A stretch of 64,000 bases of DNA from Dryocosmus kuriphilus (GCA_038277395.1 CM076189.1:110963267-111027266); one strand, 5' to 3'; positions 46,926 to 59,159 are shown, counted from the stretch's first letter. The notes: generated by a model from the sequence alone, not told the origin. Program-made: numbers and translations.

Positions 46926-47351
46926 AATAATATACAGAGAACGAGCTTTCTTTCCATAATACGCCAGCGTGGTGCCAAAGGATTCCGCTGTTTCTGCACT
47001 GATTCTTCCCTGCAGCATTTATTACGACCTATCACGCGACAGGGACGAAAAAACTGTCCTCTTTTTGAACTTGGGCCATCAATTCTCTTTAATGGAGATC
47101 AAATACAAGGAAAGATATTTAAAGTCGACTTTTGACTCTATCTGCAAGGACGAAAACTTGGTCGCAGTTCCTGCACCAATTATCCCAAACGGCATTTATT
47201 ACAACCTTTCGCGTGATAGGAACGACAAACTGTCTATCTTTTGACTTTCTACATAAGAACTGTTTATCGGAGATGTCATAATTTACAACTTATCTAAAAT
47301 TTAGAAAAATCCACCGAGACGCTTTTTCAATGCATTTGGTGCGGTGTTTTT

Positions 47352-48815
47352 TCAAGGAGGTTTAAAGGTTTTTAAAGGCTTTTTAATGGAACTAATGTAT
47401 TTCATACTCTTAAGGAATTTTCAGGAATTTAAGGCATTTTAAGAGATTTTAAGAGGTTTAAAGGATTTTCAGGTTTAAGGTATTTTGAGGGCTTGAAGTG
47501 TTCTAAGTGTATTTATGGGATTTTGAAACCGTTTAGTGGATTTTAAGGGTTTTAAGGGATTTTAAGGGCTTTTAAGTGCTTTAAAATTATTTTAAGCGAC
47601 ATCAAGGATTTTAAGAGTTAAAAGAATTTTATGAATTATAAGGAAATTTAGGGTATTTTAATGGATTTAAAGATATTTAAACGATTAAATTATTTTATGA
47701 TTTCTAAGGGTTTTGAAGCATTTTTAAAGATTTTAGTGGTTTAAGGGGTTTAGGATATTCAAAGCATTTAAATATTTTTCAATTTTAGGGGTTTCAGTGT
47801 TGTAAGGGACTAACTAGGTTAAAGGGATATAAAGAATTTAAGAAATCTAAGTAATTTTAATGGATTTTAAGGTTTTTAAGAAAATTTGAGGGACTACTGT
47901 ATTTCAAGTCACTTAAGAGGTTTGGGGAATTGAAGGTATTTCAATGTTTGTCGGATTTTGAGGAGCAATGAAGTATTTCAGAGTTTTTAAAGTATTATAA
48001 TTATTTTAACGGTTTAAGGTGTTCTTAAGCGGTTTTAGTGTTTTGTGAGTTTTAACGTTTTCAGACACTTTTCGGGATTTAAGGGATTTATAGTATTTTA
48101 AGGGCTTAAAAATTTTAAGGGATTTTATGTATTTGAATGGTTTGAACCTTTTTAAAGCAATTTTATTCGTTTTTGGGATTTTAAAAGGAACCTAAGGGAT
48201 GTGAAGTGATTCAATATTGTAACAAACTCAAAGCAGTAGTTTTATAAATTAAAGCGGAATTCAACGACTCGAAAATTTTAAGGGAATTGAGGCATTTTAA
48301 TGGTTAAATGTACTTAAGATATTTTAATGGTTTTAAGGGATTTTGAAGGTTTTGAGAGATTTAAAGGATTTTGACAGTTTGACGGTTTTGAATGATTTTA
48401 AGGGATTAAATGGTTTGAAGGAGTTTAACAGTTTTAAAGGATTTGAGGAGGTTTAGGATTTTAAGGGTTTTTTGTATTTAATAACATTTTGGATTTAATG
48501 AACTTTAATGGTATTTAAGGGATTTTAAGTGTGATAAGGAATTTTGAGTGGTTTAAAAGGTTTTAAGCAATTTAATGGATTTAAGGGATTTAAAACTTTT
48601 AATTCATTTTAGGTGTTTTAAGTATTTTGGATGATTTTATGGTTTTAATGTGCTAAGTATTTTTAGAGCATTTAGCGATTTTTACGATTTTAACATTTGT
48701 ACAGTTTTAAGGGATTAAGTAATCTTAAGACATTTAAATAGTTTAGCAAGATTAAGGCATTATAAGCGTTTTAAGGGATTTGAGGTCTTTTTAGTGAATT
48801 TTGACGGAGGTTAAG
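47352..48815. repeat. TTTAAGG block 4, right part
   Basis: GGTTTAAAGG, TTTTAAGGG and GATTTAAGG variants throughout, one orientation. No gene. Confidence 0.75.
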
Positions 48816-48819
48816 TGCC

Positions 48820-50420
48820 TCGACTGACTTCAGATAAAGTGGGCATTTCCAAATCAAACTTACCTGAATATGAATTAGAGGGTATACAATTCGGTCGAGA
48901 ACTAGAGATGAATTGAATGTATCTCTAAAAGTTTCGAAGTTATGGCCGTGAGAAGTTGGATTTATGAAAATAATATTTTTGAAACGAAATATTCTATTTA
49001 TTTTTTTAATTACTGATTTGAGTCCTAACTTTGGGTCATTACTCGGAAACCTTTAGACTTTTTTTTTTTTTTGTTTGGCGGAGGAGGAGGTGGAAATGCT
49101 TTTGATGGACTGACTGTGGGACTCGGCCTGACGGCCCCTATACACTAAAACCACCTCCTACCCCGTCACTCAGACTATAACTCCATTGTGACACACCGCA
49201 TTTCCCGCACTCCATTGTGGAACTAAGTCCCACCCCGTCCGTGTACAAAGAGCAGGCCCTGTGGTTTCAGAGCCCTAGACCCTTGCGTCTCCCTGTTCAA
49301 GGGGGTGCTCCTGGAGCCCCTTCTCCTCCCATCCGCATGACGGGCATGAGGAGCTGCTCCAGATGAAGTCCGTTGTTCTAAGGCCCCTCGTGAGGAGCCC
49401 TAGTTGCCCGGTAATTCTCTCCTTCGCCACTTTGAAGCCATCCCATTTGGAGCCGTCCCCTTAGGAGCCATCGCCGTCCCCTCAGTAGCCGCCCCCTTTG
49501 GAGCCGTCCCCTTTTGGCGATGGGTTAAAAGATGAGGCATAAGGACTTGCACCCTCGATATTCCAGGAGGCTTTGCCATTACCCCCTGGAAGAATCGCTT
49601 CTTGGATTCCTTTTTCCTCTTACCTGCATTACGGGCAAGTGGAATATCTCCAGATGAAGTCCGCTGTTACAAAACCCCTTCTTAGGAGCCCTGGCTGCCC
49701 GGTAATTCTTTCCTTCGCTACTTGGGCGCCGACCCCTTTGGAGCCGTCCACTTTTGGCGATGGGTTAAATAAATAAATAGATAATGTACCCTGAGGGTGG
49801 CCCTTATCTTATCACTTATGTCCTCTGTGTTCACCATATTGGGCCCCACGTGAGAAGCTGGGGATTTAAAGGACTGCTCCCTGCAGAGCCCCGCTTACAG
49901 GAAGAGAGTCTGAATACTAAGGGATTCGACCTGGTATCCCTAAGTCTCCATTTCGACACCCCGTTTAAACTCCAACATGCCCGTCTCAATTGAGGCGGAA
50001 AATCAGAGCATTCAAGGATTTGGTAAACCTGGTGCTATTCAGCTTCCGACGCGGCGATCACATCTTAGATTGGGAGCATGAGGACTCGCGCCTTCGGTAT
50101 TCCAGGAAGCTTTGCCATTACCCACTGGAAGGATCGCTTCTTGGTCAGGATCCCGCAGAGCAGAGACCCCCAGTTCTCCAGAGCAGCCGCATCTCACGAT
50201 ACAGTCCCTCTGGTTGACATACTCCAGGTCCCTCGTCCGATTAGACCCCTAAGCCCTCACACCAACTACAAGGTCATGTGATCTCCAGGAAGGGAACTTT
50301 TAGAGATGCAACATGCTTTTAGGGCACCTTTTTGGATCTTAAGCTGAAAGGCTTGAGCCTGTAAGATTCCACTCTAAAAGAGCACCTAAGATTGTTTTTT
50401 TTCTCAAGCTCAAAATAATC
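48820..50420. repeat. GC-rich island with internal duplications
   Basis: Sharp shift to about half GC after a T run at 49058-49073. Two direct duplications: CAGATGAAGTCCGTTGTTCTAAG...TGCCCGGTAATTC (about 49362-49430) recurs at about 49653-49710, and TATTCCAGGAGGCTTTGCCATTACCCCCTGG-like (about 49559) recurs at about 50098. GGAGCCGTCCCCTTTTGGCGATGGGTTAAA occurs twice (49500, 49740). No domain is recognisable; possibly the untranslated part of a retroelement. Short frames here share no known motif. Confidence 0.6.
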
Positions 50421-50608
50421 GGGAGATGTCACAGACTTTCTGGTTATGGTTCTGGGTTCAAGTCAGTCTAGATCCAGCGTTGACTATTACGTAACCATTT
50501 ATAAATTTCATACGTTACTTTAAATTAGCGTCACGCCCAAAAATTTGCAACACATTGACTTTACCGTTACATTTTATGATAAGTAACGTCTTTTCTTTAT
50601 CAAATTAG

Positions 50609-50891
50609 GTGTGGGATCTGCATCTGGATCTGGATCCGGAGAATTAGATCTGACCCTTAGACTGGGCAGGAGTCATCTACCAAGAAGCTCCGAACCCGAT
50701 CCTATTCGTAAGTAGATAGGTTGGGGTGTTTCGAATTAATTGTTCAGCTAATATATGTAAAAACAATTCAAATTCCTTCAAACATACTTGTGAGTTGTCT
50801 AATAATATCCAACATTTTTAGTCTTTTACTTAAATCATCATGCTCCATCTCCTTCTCCTCAGTTGAAGCAAGCGTAGAAAAGATTTTCTGA
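50609..50891 (+). CDS. Candidate last two exons of a small gene with an EAR-like LDLTLRL motif
   Basis: Exon-like segment 50609-50707 (99 nt) sits between a pyrimidine-rich acceptor ending TTATCAAATTAG and a consensus donor GTAAGT. In the frame starting 50611 it encodes VGSASGSGSG, then ELDLTLRLGRSH and SEPDPI. A 155-nt intron follows, ending CTCCATCTCCTTCTCCTCAG; joining in phase gives LEASVEKIF and a TGA at 50889. Both splice sites and the phase agree, which is unusual in this otherwise non-coding stretch. ELDLTLRLG matches the plant LxLxL (EAR) repression motif, and the Gly/Ser run looks like a linker. Upstream exons are not found. Could be a chance arrangement or an inactive gene; I cannot test expression. 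Confidence 0.4.
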
Positions 50892-50929
50892 TGTTAATTG
50901 ATTTTTAATGTAATCTTTATTTCACCTTA

Positions 50930-51960
50930 TTGTCATTGGCATTTTCATTTCATTTCGTTTTCCGTATCATTTTCATTTAATTCTAATTTCGTGTCATGCT
51001 TATTTCATTTTATTTTTATAGTCATTTCTGCTTTCATTTTCATTATCACTTTTAATTGATCTTATTTTTACTGCAATTTTCATTCCACTTCGTTTTCAAT
51101 ATCATTTCCATTTCATTTTATTTTCAGTGTCATTTTTGTTTTCCTTCATCTTTATTGTTTATTTTATTTCTGGGAGCATTTTCATTTCATTTAACTTTCA
51201 GTGCAAGAATATTTCATTTTATTTTCAGTGTCGCTTTATTTTGGTATTTTTTGAAAATCATTTGGGTTTAATTTACATTATATTTCGTTCCTTTTGTCAG
51301 TTTCATTTTACGTCACTCTTAATTTAATTTTTATTTCATCTTGTTTTCATCGGCATTTTCACTTTATTTCATTTCAAGCGTAATTTTTATTTAATTTTAA
51401 TTCAGGACCATTCTTATTTCATTTCATTTTCATAGCCATTTCTGTTTTAATTTTCATTGTCATTTTAAGTGCCGTTTTCATTTCATTTAATTTGCAGTGT
51501 CATTCTCACTTGACCTTATTTTTACTGCAATCTTCATTTTATTTCGTTTTTAATGTCATCTTCATTTCAAATTATTTTCAGTGTCATTTTTATCTTCTTT
51601 CATTTTTAGTGCTATTTTAATTTTATTCCTAGTGGCATTTCATTTCATTTTCGATGTAATTTTTATTTTATTACGTCTTTAGTATCATTTTCATTTCACT
51701 TTATCTTTGTTGTCATTTTTATTTCATTATCGTCATAATTCTCGGTGTTATTTATATTTCGTTTGATTTTTAGTGTCACTGTCTCTCTTCTTTTATTTAT
51801 ATTATCATTTCCATTTCCCTCTTAATTTAATTTTTAATTTATCTTATTTTCATGTTCATTTTCGTCTTATTTCATTTTCAGTGTCGCTTTCAATTCCCTT
51901 CCATTTTTAATTTCATGCTCATTTCACTTTATTTTTAAGATCATTTTCATTTACTTATTG
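50930..51960. repeat. TCATTTTCATTT pyrimidine-rich minisatellite
   Basis: Degenerate copies of TTTTCATTTCATTTTATTTTCAGTGTCATT at irregular spacing over 1 kb, with strong strand bias (T and C on the plus strand). Phe/Ser-rich frames (51056-51327) are translations of this repeat, not genes. Confidence 0.8.
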
Positions 51961-52120
51961 AAAACTTCAAGAAGCTTTGAAAGTCTTTTAAAGCCTTTCA
52001 ACAACTTCGAAAGTTTCCAACAGACATGAACAGCTTTCAAAACACTTCAAAAGGGCTTCTAAAGGGTTCAAAAAACTTCACATACTTCAAAAGACTTCTA
52101 AAGGCTTTAACAAACGTTTT
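51961..52120. repeat. CTTCAAAAGGCTT short repeat
   Basis: Variants of ACTTCAAAAGACTTCTAAAGG in close succession; a short local minisatellite adjacent to the pyrimidine-rich one. Confidence 0.6.
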
Positions 52121-54090
52121 TATTTCCTTGAATTATTTGATTTATCGAAATCCGTTGATATCCTTCAAAATGTCTTAAAATCCCATAACAATTTTAAACA
52201 CCCAAAAATTTTCCAAATACTTGGAGGTTCTAGATAATATTTTGAGTCTTATGGAATCATTTTGCATTCCTAGAAATCTTTCAAAATTCGCCAAAATTTT
52301 TTTAAGTCCCTTCGAGTTTTGAAAATATATTGAAAATCTTTTTGAGCTTAGACATTTTTTGTAAACACTTCAAATTTTTTAATGCGCGACTGATGAGAAA
52401 TAACGAAAAAATGATTACAGAATATAAAAATCAACAAAAAAAATTCCTAAAATACTAAAATCTAAAGTACTAATTAACGAATTATAAAGTTTATGAAATT
52501 TAACATAACAAGCCTCCAATTATCTTATCAATATATAAAAATCCAGAATTATACAAATAAAGAATTTTAAATTATCCGAAATTATAATCTGCCAAATTAT
52601 TAAATTTTCTAAATATAAATTCAACGAATTATTATTTTCTCACAAAATTTTTTAATCCCCGAAATCAAAATTGTCGAATTATGAAACGAAGGAATTATAT
52701 AATCAAATTAACGAGTTAGAGAATTAACAAGTTAGCAATTTGTTCCAATTTCTTCAATTCCAGGAATGTAAAATTGTTGAAATTGAATGTTTTTGAAATT
52801 CGAATTATTGATGGAATTATATATTTAACTATTTAATAACCAATAATAAATATTAGTTTTGGAGACAAATGAAACCTAGCTTAAAAATAAGTAACGAATA
52901 TTAAAATTAACAAAAAAAAAAGAATGTAAATACAAATAAACTAATTATAAAAGTTACGAAATTTAAAATAAAGGGCTTTTAATATTCGAAAAATGAAAAT
53001 CCCGAATTTTTTTATTTTCAAATTCATTTATTTTATTCAGAAGTTCGTAAATTTCATACTTCGGCAATACTACATTTCGGAAATTGAAGAATTTAGGGGC
53101 AGTTCATTATCATTAGTTTTTTAACTACTTGGATATAGCCTCGAGTAGTGCTAGGTGTCGCCACTGACAAAAATTTGGCTCGAAACTGTGAAAAACTTGT
53201 GTTCATAAAACGCTGGGCTATTTTGGACCCCGCGCGCCAACTAAGGGTTAATTCTTTAATTGTGTGATTCGTAAATTAAATAATTTGGCAAGTTTTACTT
53301 CGGATATTTTTAAATTCGTTATTTTTACATTAGAGATTCTTATTTTTAGATAATTAAATACTTTGTCATCTTAAAATTTGTAAATTTTATAATTCGACAA
53401 CTTGCATTTTTCATAATTTTCATTTTCGTTAGATTTAATATTCTATATTTATTCTTTCGTTAATTTTTATTAGTCTCATTAATATTTTTCTAGAAAATTT
53501 AATTTAATAAATAACAAGGAGGCTTTCACTTATAAATTTTAAAAATACCAGCAATAGTGGTTAAAATCTTTTATAAAAAATTAATTTTTTAGTCCGCTCT
53601 CAAAGAATTTTACGTGATCTATGGGGTTTCATAGAACATTCGAGTACGTCAAAATTTTTAAGAAATTTAAGGGTCTAATGAAAAATAATCAAAGAATGAA
53701 TACTGGATATATGTACAAATCAACAAATAAGAAAATGTTCGAAAATACAAATTAACGAATCATAAAATTTAAGAATTTTAAAACAATAAACTTGTAATTG
53801 GCCAAAAATAAAAGTCGCGATTTATACAAATTGCAAATATAAAAATATTCTAAATTACAATTTGCCAAATTAATAAATTTACGAACACAATTAGCGAACT
53901 AGAAAAATAACGAACTATTCATTTCCCCCAAATTCTTAAATTCACGAAATCTAAAATTGTTGAAATTTAAAACTTCTGAAAATGAAATTGCACCTAATAA
54001 TATATTTAATTAATTAATTATTATTATTAATAAAAAATTTTTAACAAAAATATATTACTATTTAATACATAATATAACGGGGAATTAACT
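52120..54090. repeat. AT-rich dispersed family, further copies
   Basis: 52395-52860 and 53690-54020 resemble 41930-42370 (AATATAAAAATCAACAAA, ATTAACGAATTATAAA, CCGAATTATACAAA motifs), with 53020-53480 in the opposite orientation. A less AT-rich patch at 53100-53250 (CGAGTAGTGCTAGGTGTCGCCACTG) is unrecognised. No gene. Confidence 0.55.
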
Positions 54091-54094
54091 TTTT

Positions 54095-54651
54095 CTAACC
54101 TTGGTCCGCATCCACTTCGGTTAATTACAGCCTGGACTGGAGTAGCCCAGGATGAAACCCGGTTACAATATGGATGCCACTTACCTGCGTCATTTGCCGC
54201 GACCCAAGGATCGGAATAAACCGAGTTTGTGGGTCGCACCTTTCGACCCACGAACAACACATGAAGTACGTTTATTTTATTCCGTAGCGCCAGGTAGGGA
54301 CTACCCTATCCGAAATCTGTCAGCTATCCTGTCACGGCAGACAGGCAGGCTAGCTTACTTTTCACAGGAATGGAGGAGGGGGTGATGCCGCGTGATTGAG
54401 GAAGAATTTTCGCTGATAACAGAAAGCACTTGACCCCGAATCTCAATTGCAATAAAATACCCTTATTTGATGAATAATCGTAGCCGAATTCTGTCTGAAC
54501 CTTGAATCACGTTACGCGTCACGTGGACAGTCTACGATTTCAAACAATCTATCATCTCGAAGAAACCATACTTTCAAGTAAACCACAGCTTAGAATGAAT
54601 CATAATTTCAGACGATCCCAAATTTAAGTTACTCTCCTGCGAACCGTTACA
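54095..54651 (-). repeat. Candidate 3' LTR of a Ty3-type element
   Basis: On the minus strand it begins TGTAACGGTTCGCAGG (54651), preceded by a purine run GGGTGAAAGTGAAG (54652-54665) suitable as a polypurine tract, and it contains AATAAAATAAACG (about 54270). The distal boundary near 54095 is uncertain and no second LTR is present, so this rests on the end and tract only. Confidence 0.45.
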
Positions 54652-54665
54652 CTTCACTTTCACCC

Positions 54666-57350
54666 GGACAGAAAGGACAGATCAGTTTGCCCGAAGGACC
54701 TACTGACGGCGATATGGCCGCCCGATACACCCGCGTCGGCCACCCGTCATCCGACAGCATTTATTCCTTGCACACCCTTCAGTTCTTCTGAGACGCCCGC
54801 AGAGGTCTCGATCGGCACTCACTACAATTTTCCACGCACACGCGGTCGCCAGTACCTTACCGCGTGGAAGTCGGCTTTCCGGGTTGGGAGCACATGCTGA
54901 ACAACTAATTGGACGAACACCAACCTTAGGGGCACTGAACCAATTCCTCAGCTTCCAATCTGTCCACTTTGGGCCGGTCCCTAAGCAGTATTGTGTGTCC
55001 ACTCTTCTCTCTAACGGTTTCGGCTTTCCTCTGCATTCACCACGGTAACACACCGCCGCCGAGTCAAGAACACGAGTGAAGGGTCTCTCGTCTCATTGAG
55101 CTTCCTTCCCTTACTTTCCTGTCGATCCACCGCCATCCCGATTTCCGATTACTGACTGGCTTGTTGGAACTGGACCGGCTTCGTCGTGCGTAACCGCCAA
55201 TGCGTATTTTCATGTCGTCGCAGCCCGCCCTTCCGGTTTGTCTCCGTGGCTTCCAGTCTTCCCGTTGGTTGCGCGACCCACGGTCGCTTGTCCATCTTGC
55301 CATGGCAGGACTGGTTTGATCGTTCCTCGTGCTACTCTTCGGTTATCCGAACCCAGTGCCGACTCCATGTTGTTAATTCTGTTTTTACAATATCCTGTGG
55401 GCCTTTATGGGTCGCGGTTTTTATCGTGACGGTTGTAAACTAATGACTTATTCTACCCATTATCCTAAACTCGGGTCTTGGCTGGAGGTAGTTCTGCTTA
55501 GTTTTCGTGTTGAGTACTAACTTCTATGCACGGAAGTCGGGCATGTCTTCGGCAAATCTCCGAAGGATCAACTCATATTTATTTGTCTTGTTTTAATTCA
55601 AAAACTTCGTTACAACTCCGCTGGACCTAGCCAACGCCTACCGGCTCTATTTCCCGTGCGGTGGTTACCCTTCAGCCACTCCGGAAGCCCTCCCAGCCCT
55701 CATTCGAGCTTGATTCAAGCTCTCTAAGAACTCTTTTCTGAAATGAAACTCAGCAGATGCTCGTCTACTAGTGGGTGCTTTACCAGCATCCCCAGATACG
55801 CGTAACGCCTGCCTTCCGTGACCTAGAACCTACCTTATAACCTAGGTCATCCGTACTCGCAGGGCTTCTGTTTACCAAGAAAACTGCTGGATCGAATTAA
55901 GGACACTCGTTAATAAAAGCTACTTTTATAGAAATTATTGCTCTTCTTTATTCTAACCTACCTATTTATTCTTACAAATGATAAGGGACAGGAAACAAAT
56001 TAATCTAGTTGGGTAATAGAGGGAAAGAAAATATATAAGTAATAAAGAAAATAGAAATGGAAAATAAAAAAAAATCGGCTTTTAAGGAAATCAAAGGATT
56101 CCTTCCTTTCTTTCCCTTTTCGTGCACCCGTTACGCGCCTTTCTAATCGCGGCTCGTCGGGGTTGGGCACACATCCTCATGTTGTTCTTTCCCTCCGCAA
56201 CCGTTGCACGCCGCCCTTCTGGACGCACTGTCGAACCCGCATCCCCGGCCCTTGCCGTTGGGTTGGATGCTTCGAGCCTCCAGGATGAAGGGCCTTGTCG
56301 GGGACGTCCCTCTGTCCCTGGTCTGTTTTGCCATGGCTGCCAATGTACCCCTGCGCCGATCACCAGGGAATTCGGTTTTCTTCCCATTCATCAGTTTCCT
56401 GTTTCGTCAGTCGGCCTCGGCCCGGGCTTGATGATTGGTCCCTTCTTGACGTTTCCTTTCGCCGCTCACGCGGTCTCGCCTGGTTTCCGCGGCTCCGGCC
56501 ACTATCGCTTCCCGGCTGGGCTGTTGTAGGCAGACCCATTCTCGGACGGGCTTAGGACGTCGGTCGCGCTTCCTCGCCCCCGTGGATCTGAAGCTTGTTC
56601 CCTCCTTTCCTGCGGGTCCCGGTGGGCTGTGCCTGCTGGAATTCGAATCCCGTCGGGACAGTCTTGCGTCTGCGTGAGGCCGGTAGGAAACGTCTTTCGT
56701 TATCCCAGCCAGTTCACCCCGAGGCCTGGTTTCCGTCAGGGTCGATTTACCCCGGTGGGCCTTTATCCCTTGGTTTTTACCACTGCTGGCTAGAGAAACC
56801 GTCTGCGGGATCGGTTCTGCCTGGCGTACCGTTGAGTCCAGATCTTCTGCGCCAGGCACTGGTGCAGCCGGTAGCGGGATTGTTCCTCGCCTGCCTATGG
56901 GGTTTGCTTTGCCCCTCCCGACCAGCTGCCGGTATCTGGGCGAGAATGTTCCCTTAATTGCCGGCCGTAGCGGGACGGTCCCGTCTGCTGACGCAACACC
57001 TTCCACATCTCCCTCCTCATCTGGCATATTTTTATGTATTCATGCTTGTGATACTCGGCTGCATCTGTGTGAAAGAAGGAATTTCGGCTCGTGAGCCTGA
57101 TTGCTGTCTTGCCCAACATTCCATACGCCTTTCGTGGCACCAATCATCATGCTTGCGATTCTGTTACACTTCTACTGTACCCTAGGGCATGCAGGGATTT
57201 AGGGAAACTACTAGGGAGCGGTTTCTCGCTTACTTGTCCACCCTCCCCTCCTCTAGTCGGTCCCTTCTGGTGGTAGGGTACTGGAAGTTTCACTGGAAAC
57301 TTCCCGACCAATTGTCCGTCGTCCGTCCCTAACTCATATACAGACGGGCC
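54666..57350. other. GC-rich region between candidate LTR and integrase remnant
   Basis: Long GC-rich stretch of unclear content, in two parts separated by AT-rich 55870-56095. Minus-strand frames occur at 55053-54700, 57027-56407 and 56391-56143. The last contains a CNGCGGKEQHEDVC pattern (CX2CX5HX3C), reminiscent of a nucleocapsid zinc knuckle, after a Pro/Arg-rich basic region. Some of this could be a gag gene, but its position downstream of integrase does not fit a single ordered element. Confidence 0.3.
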
Positions 57351-57399
57351 TACTACGCGAAATACAACTTACGGTCACTGCTTCTTGACCCTAAATACC

Positions 57400-58906
57400 C
57401 TCTTTATCCATTTTTGGACTGTTGATGTTACCTGTGCCTTGCGCATGACCCTATCCCCTTCTTTAAGCTCCACGTACCGCCGTCTTTAATCGTAGTCTAC
57501 TTCCTGGCGGTCGAACGCATTCTCGTGGTGTAAGGAGACCAAGCCTTGCAGCTCCTTCAGTTTCTCGATCCTTTCCTTCCATTCTTCATGTTCGGGTGGA
57601 GCAATACAGGTGTTTCTTCTATTCTTCGGCGCAAGCTATTACAAAGTTTTGGTTCCCTAACCAGTTTCAAGTAAGACGGGCTAACCCTAATGGTGCTATA
57701 TGCAGACATATTGTAGGCGAACCTAAAATCCCTAAGATATACTTCACACTGCCGGTGGTCCTGAGCTGCATATGCTGCTATCATTTTTTAGATGACACGG
57801 TTAACTCGCTCCATAGGGTCCGCCTGTGGATGGTATACTGGGGTGAAAGAGTGTCGGATACCGTATGCTTTTGTCAACCCTTGAGACTCCTAGTTGACGA
57901 AAATCAGTTCCATTGTCCGACACGAGCAATTCCGGTGCTCTACATCTGTTAGGAATATGGTCTTCAAAAGCTTTGATAGTTGTTTCAGCACTGGCTTCTC
58001 TCATGGGTGACCATTCGACCCACTTTATGTAAAGGTCTTCGAATACAACTAAGTAATCGAATCCCAGTGCTGCTTTTGGCCAAGGATCCATTAAGTCGGT
58101 GGCCACTAAGTTTCAGGTCTGCTGAACTATAGTGCAAACCATTAGGCCCACTGCGGGTCCCTGATCAGCCTTGTCTCGCTGGCAGGTGCCGCATGATCGT
58201 GCCCAAAGAGAATTGTCACGATACATACCCGGCCAGTAGTACTGAACCTAGACCCTACGTTATGTCTTGTCGACACATAATTGTGCACCTATTCGAAGAC
58301 GTCCTGTCTTCTCTCGGCTTCTATGACCAACCTCCATGCTTCTAGGTCTTCTATTACCGGATCTATTAACGGATTCGGGAAGTACCGATACAACACTGCG
58401 TCCACTGTTTTCAACCCATAGAATATTTTTGCGGTCCCTTTCACCTTCCGCAGTAGTCTACGATACCACTCGTCCTCCAACGGTTCTATGATACCTACGG
58501 GGATTGCTACTACCTCCTCGCATATCCGAGAGGAGGCGTCGGGGAGATGGTGCATAGCTCCTTTCCGTTACACGACCTCAAAGTCATACTCGAGGAAGTC
58601 AAGTGCCCATCACGCCTACGGACCGTTCGGATTGTGAAGGTTGTGTAACCATCGCAGCGAGCTGTGGTCCGTGAGCACCGTAAAGTGGAACCCCTCTAGG
58701 TACTGATGAAATTTTCTGACCGACGAAATCACGGCCAAGCATTCTTTCTCCGTGTCCCAATAATTCGCTTCTACGTCCGACAGCCTTCTAACCGCAAAAG
58801 CGATTACCCATTCGTCTATCCTCCCGACCGTGGTAGTAACTGTTCTGCGGGGCGCTACTCTTCCTTATATATTGTTGCCCTGACTCCCGATACGACCGAT
58901 CGTGGC
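57400..58906 (-). pseudogene. pol: Ty3/gypsy-type pol remnant: RNase H and integrase
   Basis: Minus strand, several frames. RNase H: TEKECLAVISSVRKFHQYLEG, TVLTDHSSLRWLHNL, then MHHLPDASSR (58770-58530). Integrase: DLMDPWPKAALGFDYLVVFEDLYIKWVEW, ELLVSDNGTDF (58106-57870) and YNMSAYSTIRVSPSYL (57784-57690). Reverse transcriptase and gag are not found before the sequence changes at about 59155, so the 5' part of the element is missing. Stops and shifts throughout. It belongs to a different Ty3 group from the errantivirus at 262-8322. Confidence 0.8.
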
Positions 58907-58907
58907 C

Positions 58908-59156
58908 CTATCCCGTCGCTGGAACGTATTGGTTCATATCGTCTTGGGCAGGAAACATACTCGCGTTCTGATATCGCCTCGGCGTCTCCTGCCCTGCGTA
59001 CCCAGTGGCATATAGCCTACACTTGTTCTCCCTAGGCTCCGAGGAGTCTTGAGGTCTGTACCTATCATAAATCTCCCATGCGTCCCTTTCTACTTCTAGA
59101 ACCATCGCTGAGGTCGGATACATGTGGGGGAAGGATTCATGTGAGGAAGGATTCAT
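58908..59156 (-). other. Short open frame at the edge of the Ty3 remnant
   Basis: 82 codons, beginning MNPSSHESFPHMYP, between the RNase H remnant and the TTTAAGG sequence. No recognised domain; it may be an unrelated piece of the element or a chance frame. Confidence 0.2.
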
Positions 59157-59159
59157 TGC

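Larger units (their letters stand above)
43722..47351 (+). mobile_element. Second DDE_Tnp_4-type transposon, about 3.6 kb, TIRs about 0.95 kb
   Basis: Inverted ends: GACCCCGTACCATATGCATTGAAAA (left) and, complemented, CACCGCACCAAATGCATTGAAAA (right). The arms run about 43722-44680 and 46420-47351 and contain repeated GTCGTAATAAATGCCGTTTGGGA-like blocks. A decayed plus-strand transposase lies between and extends into the right arm, so both arms encode its C-terminus. The flanks fit a TTTAAGG block with the same AAGAAA/TTTCAAGG junction as the element at 28982-36748. Confidence 0.78.

Noticed and set aside
48963..49055. Short frame MKIIFLKRNILFIFL considered as a signal-peptide exon for the gene at 50609
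   Set aside because: No convincing donor in the required phase and only AT-rich chance hydrophobicity.
51056..51327. Phe/Ser-rich frames resembling membrane proteins
   Set aside because: Products of the TCATTTTCATTT minisatellite, with no other support.
55186..57276. Plus-strand GC-rich frames up to 135 codons
   Set aside because: Stop-poor because of GC content, no motif, and antisense to the minus-strand retroelement remnant.
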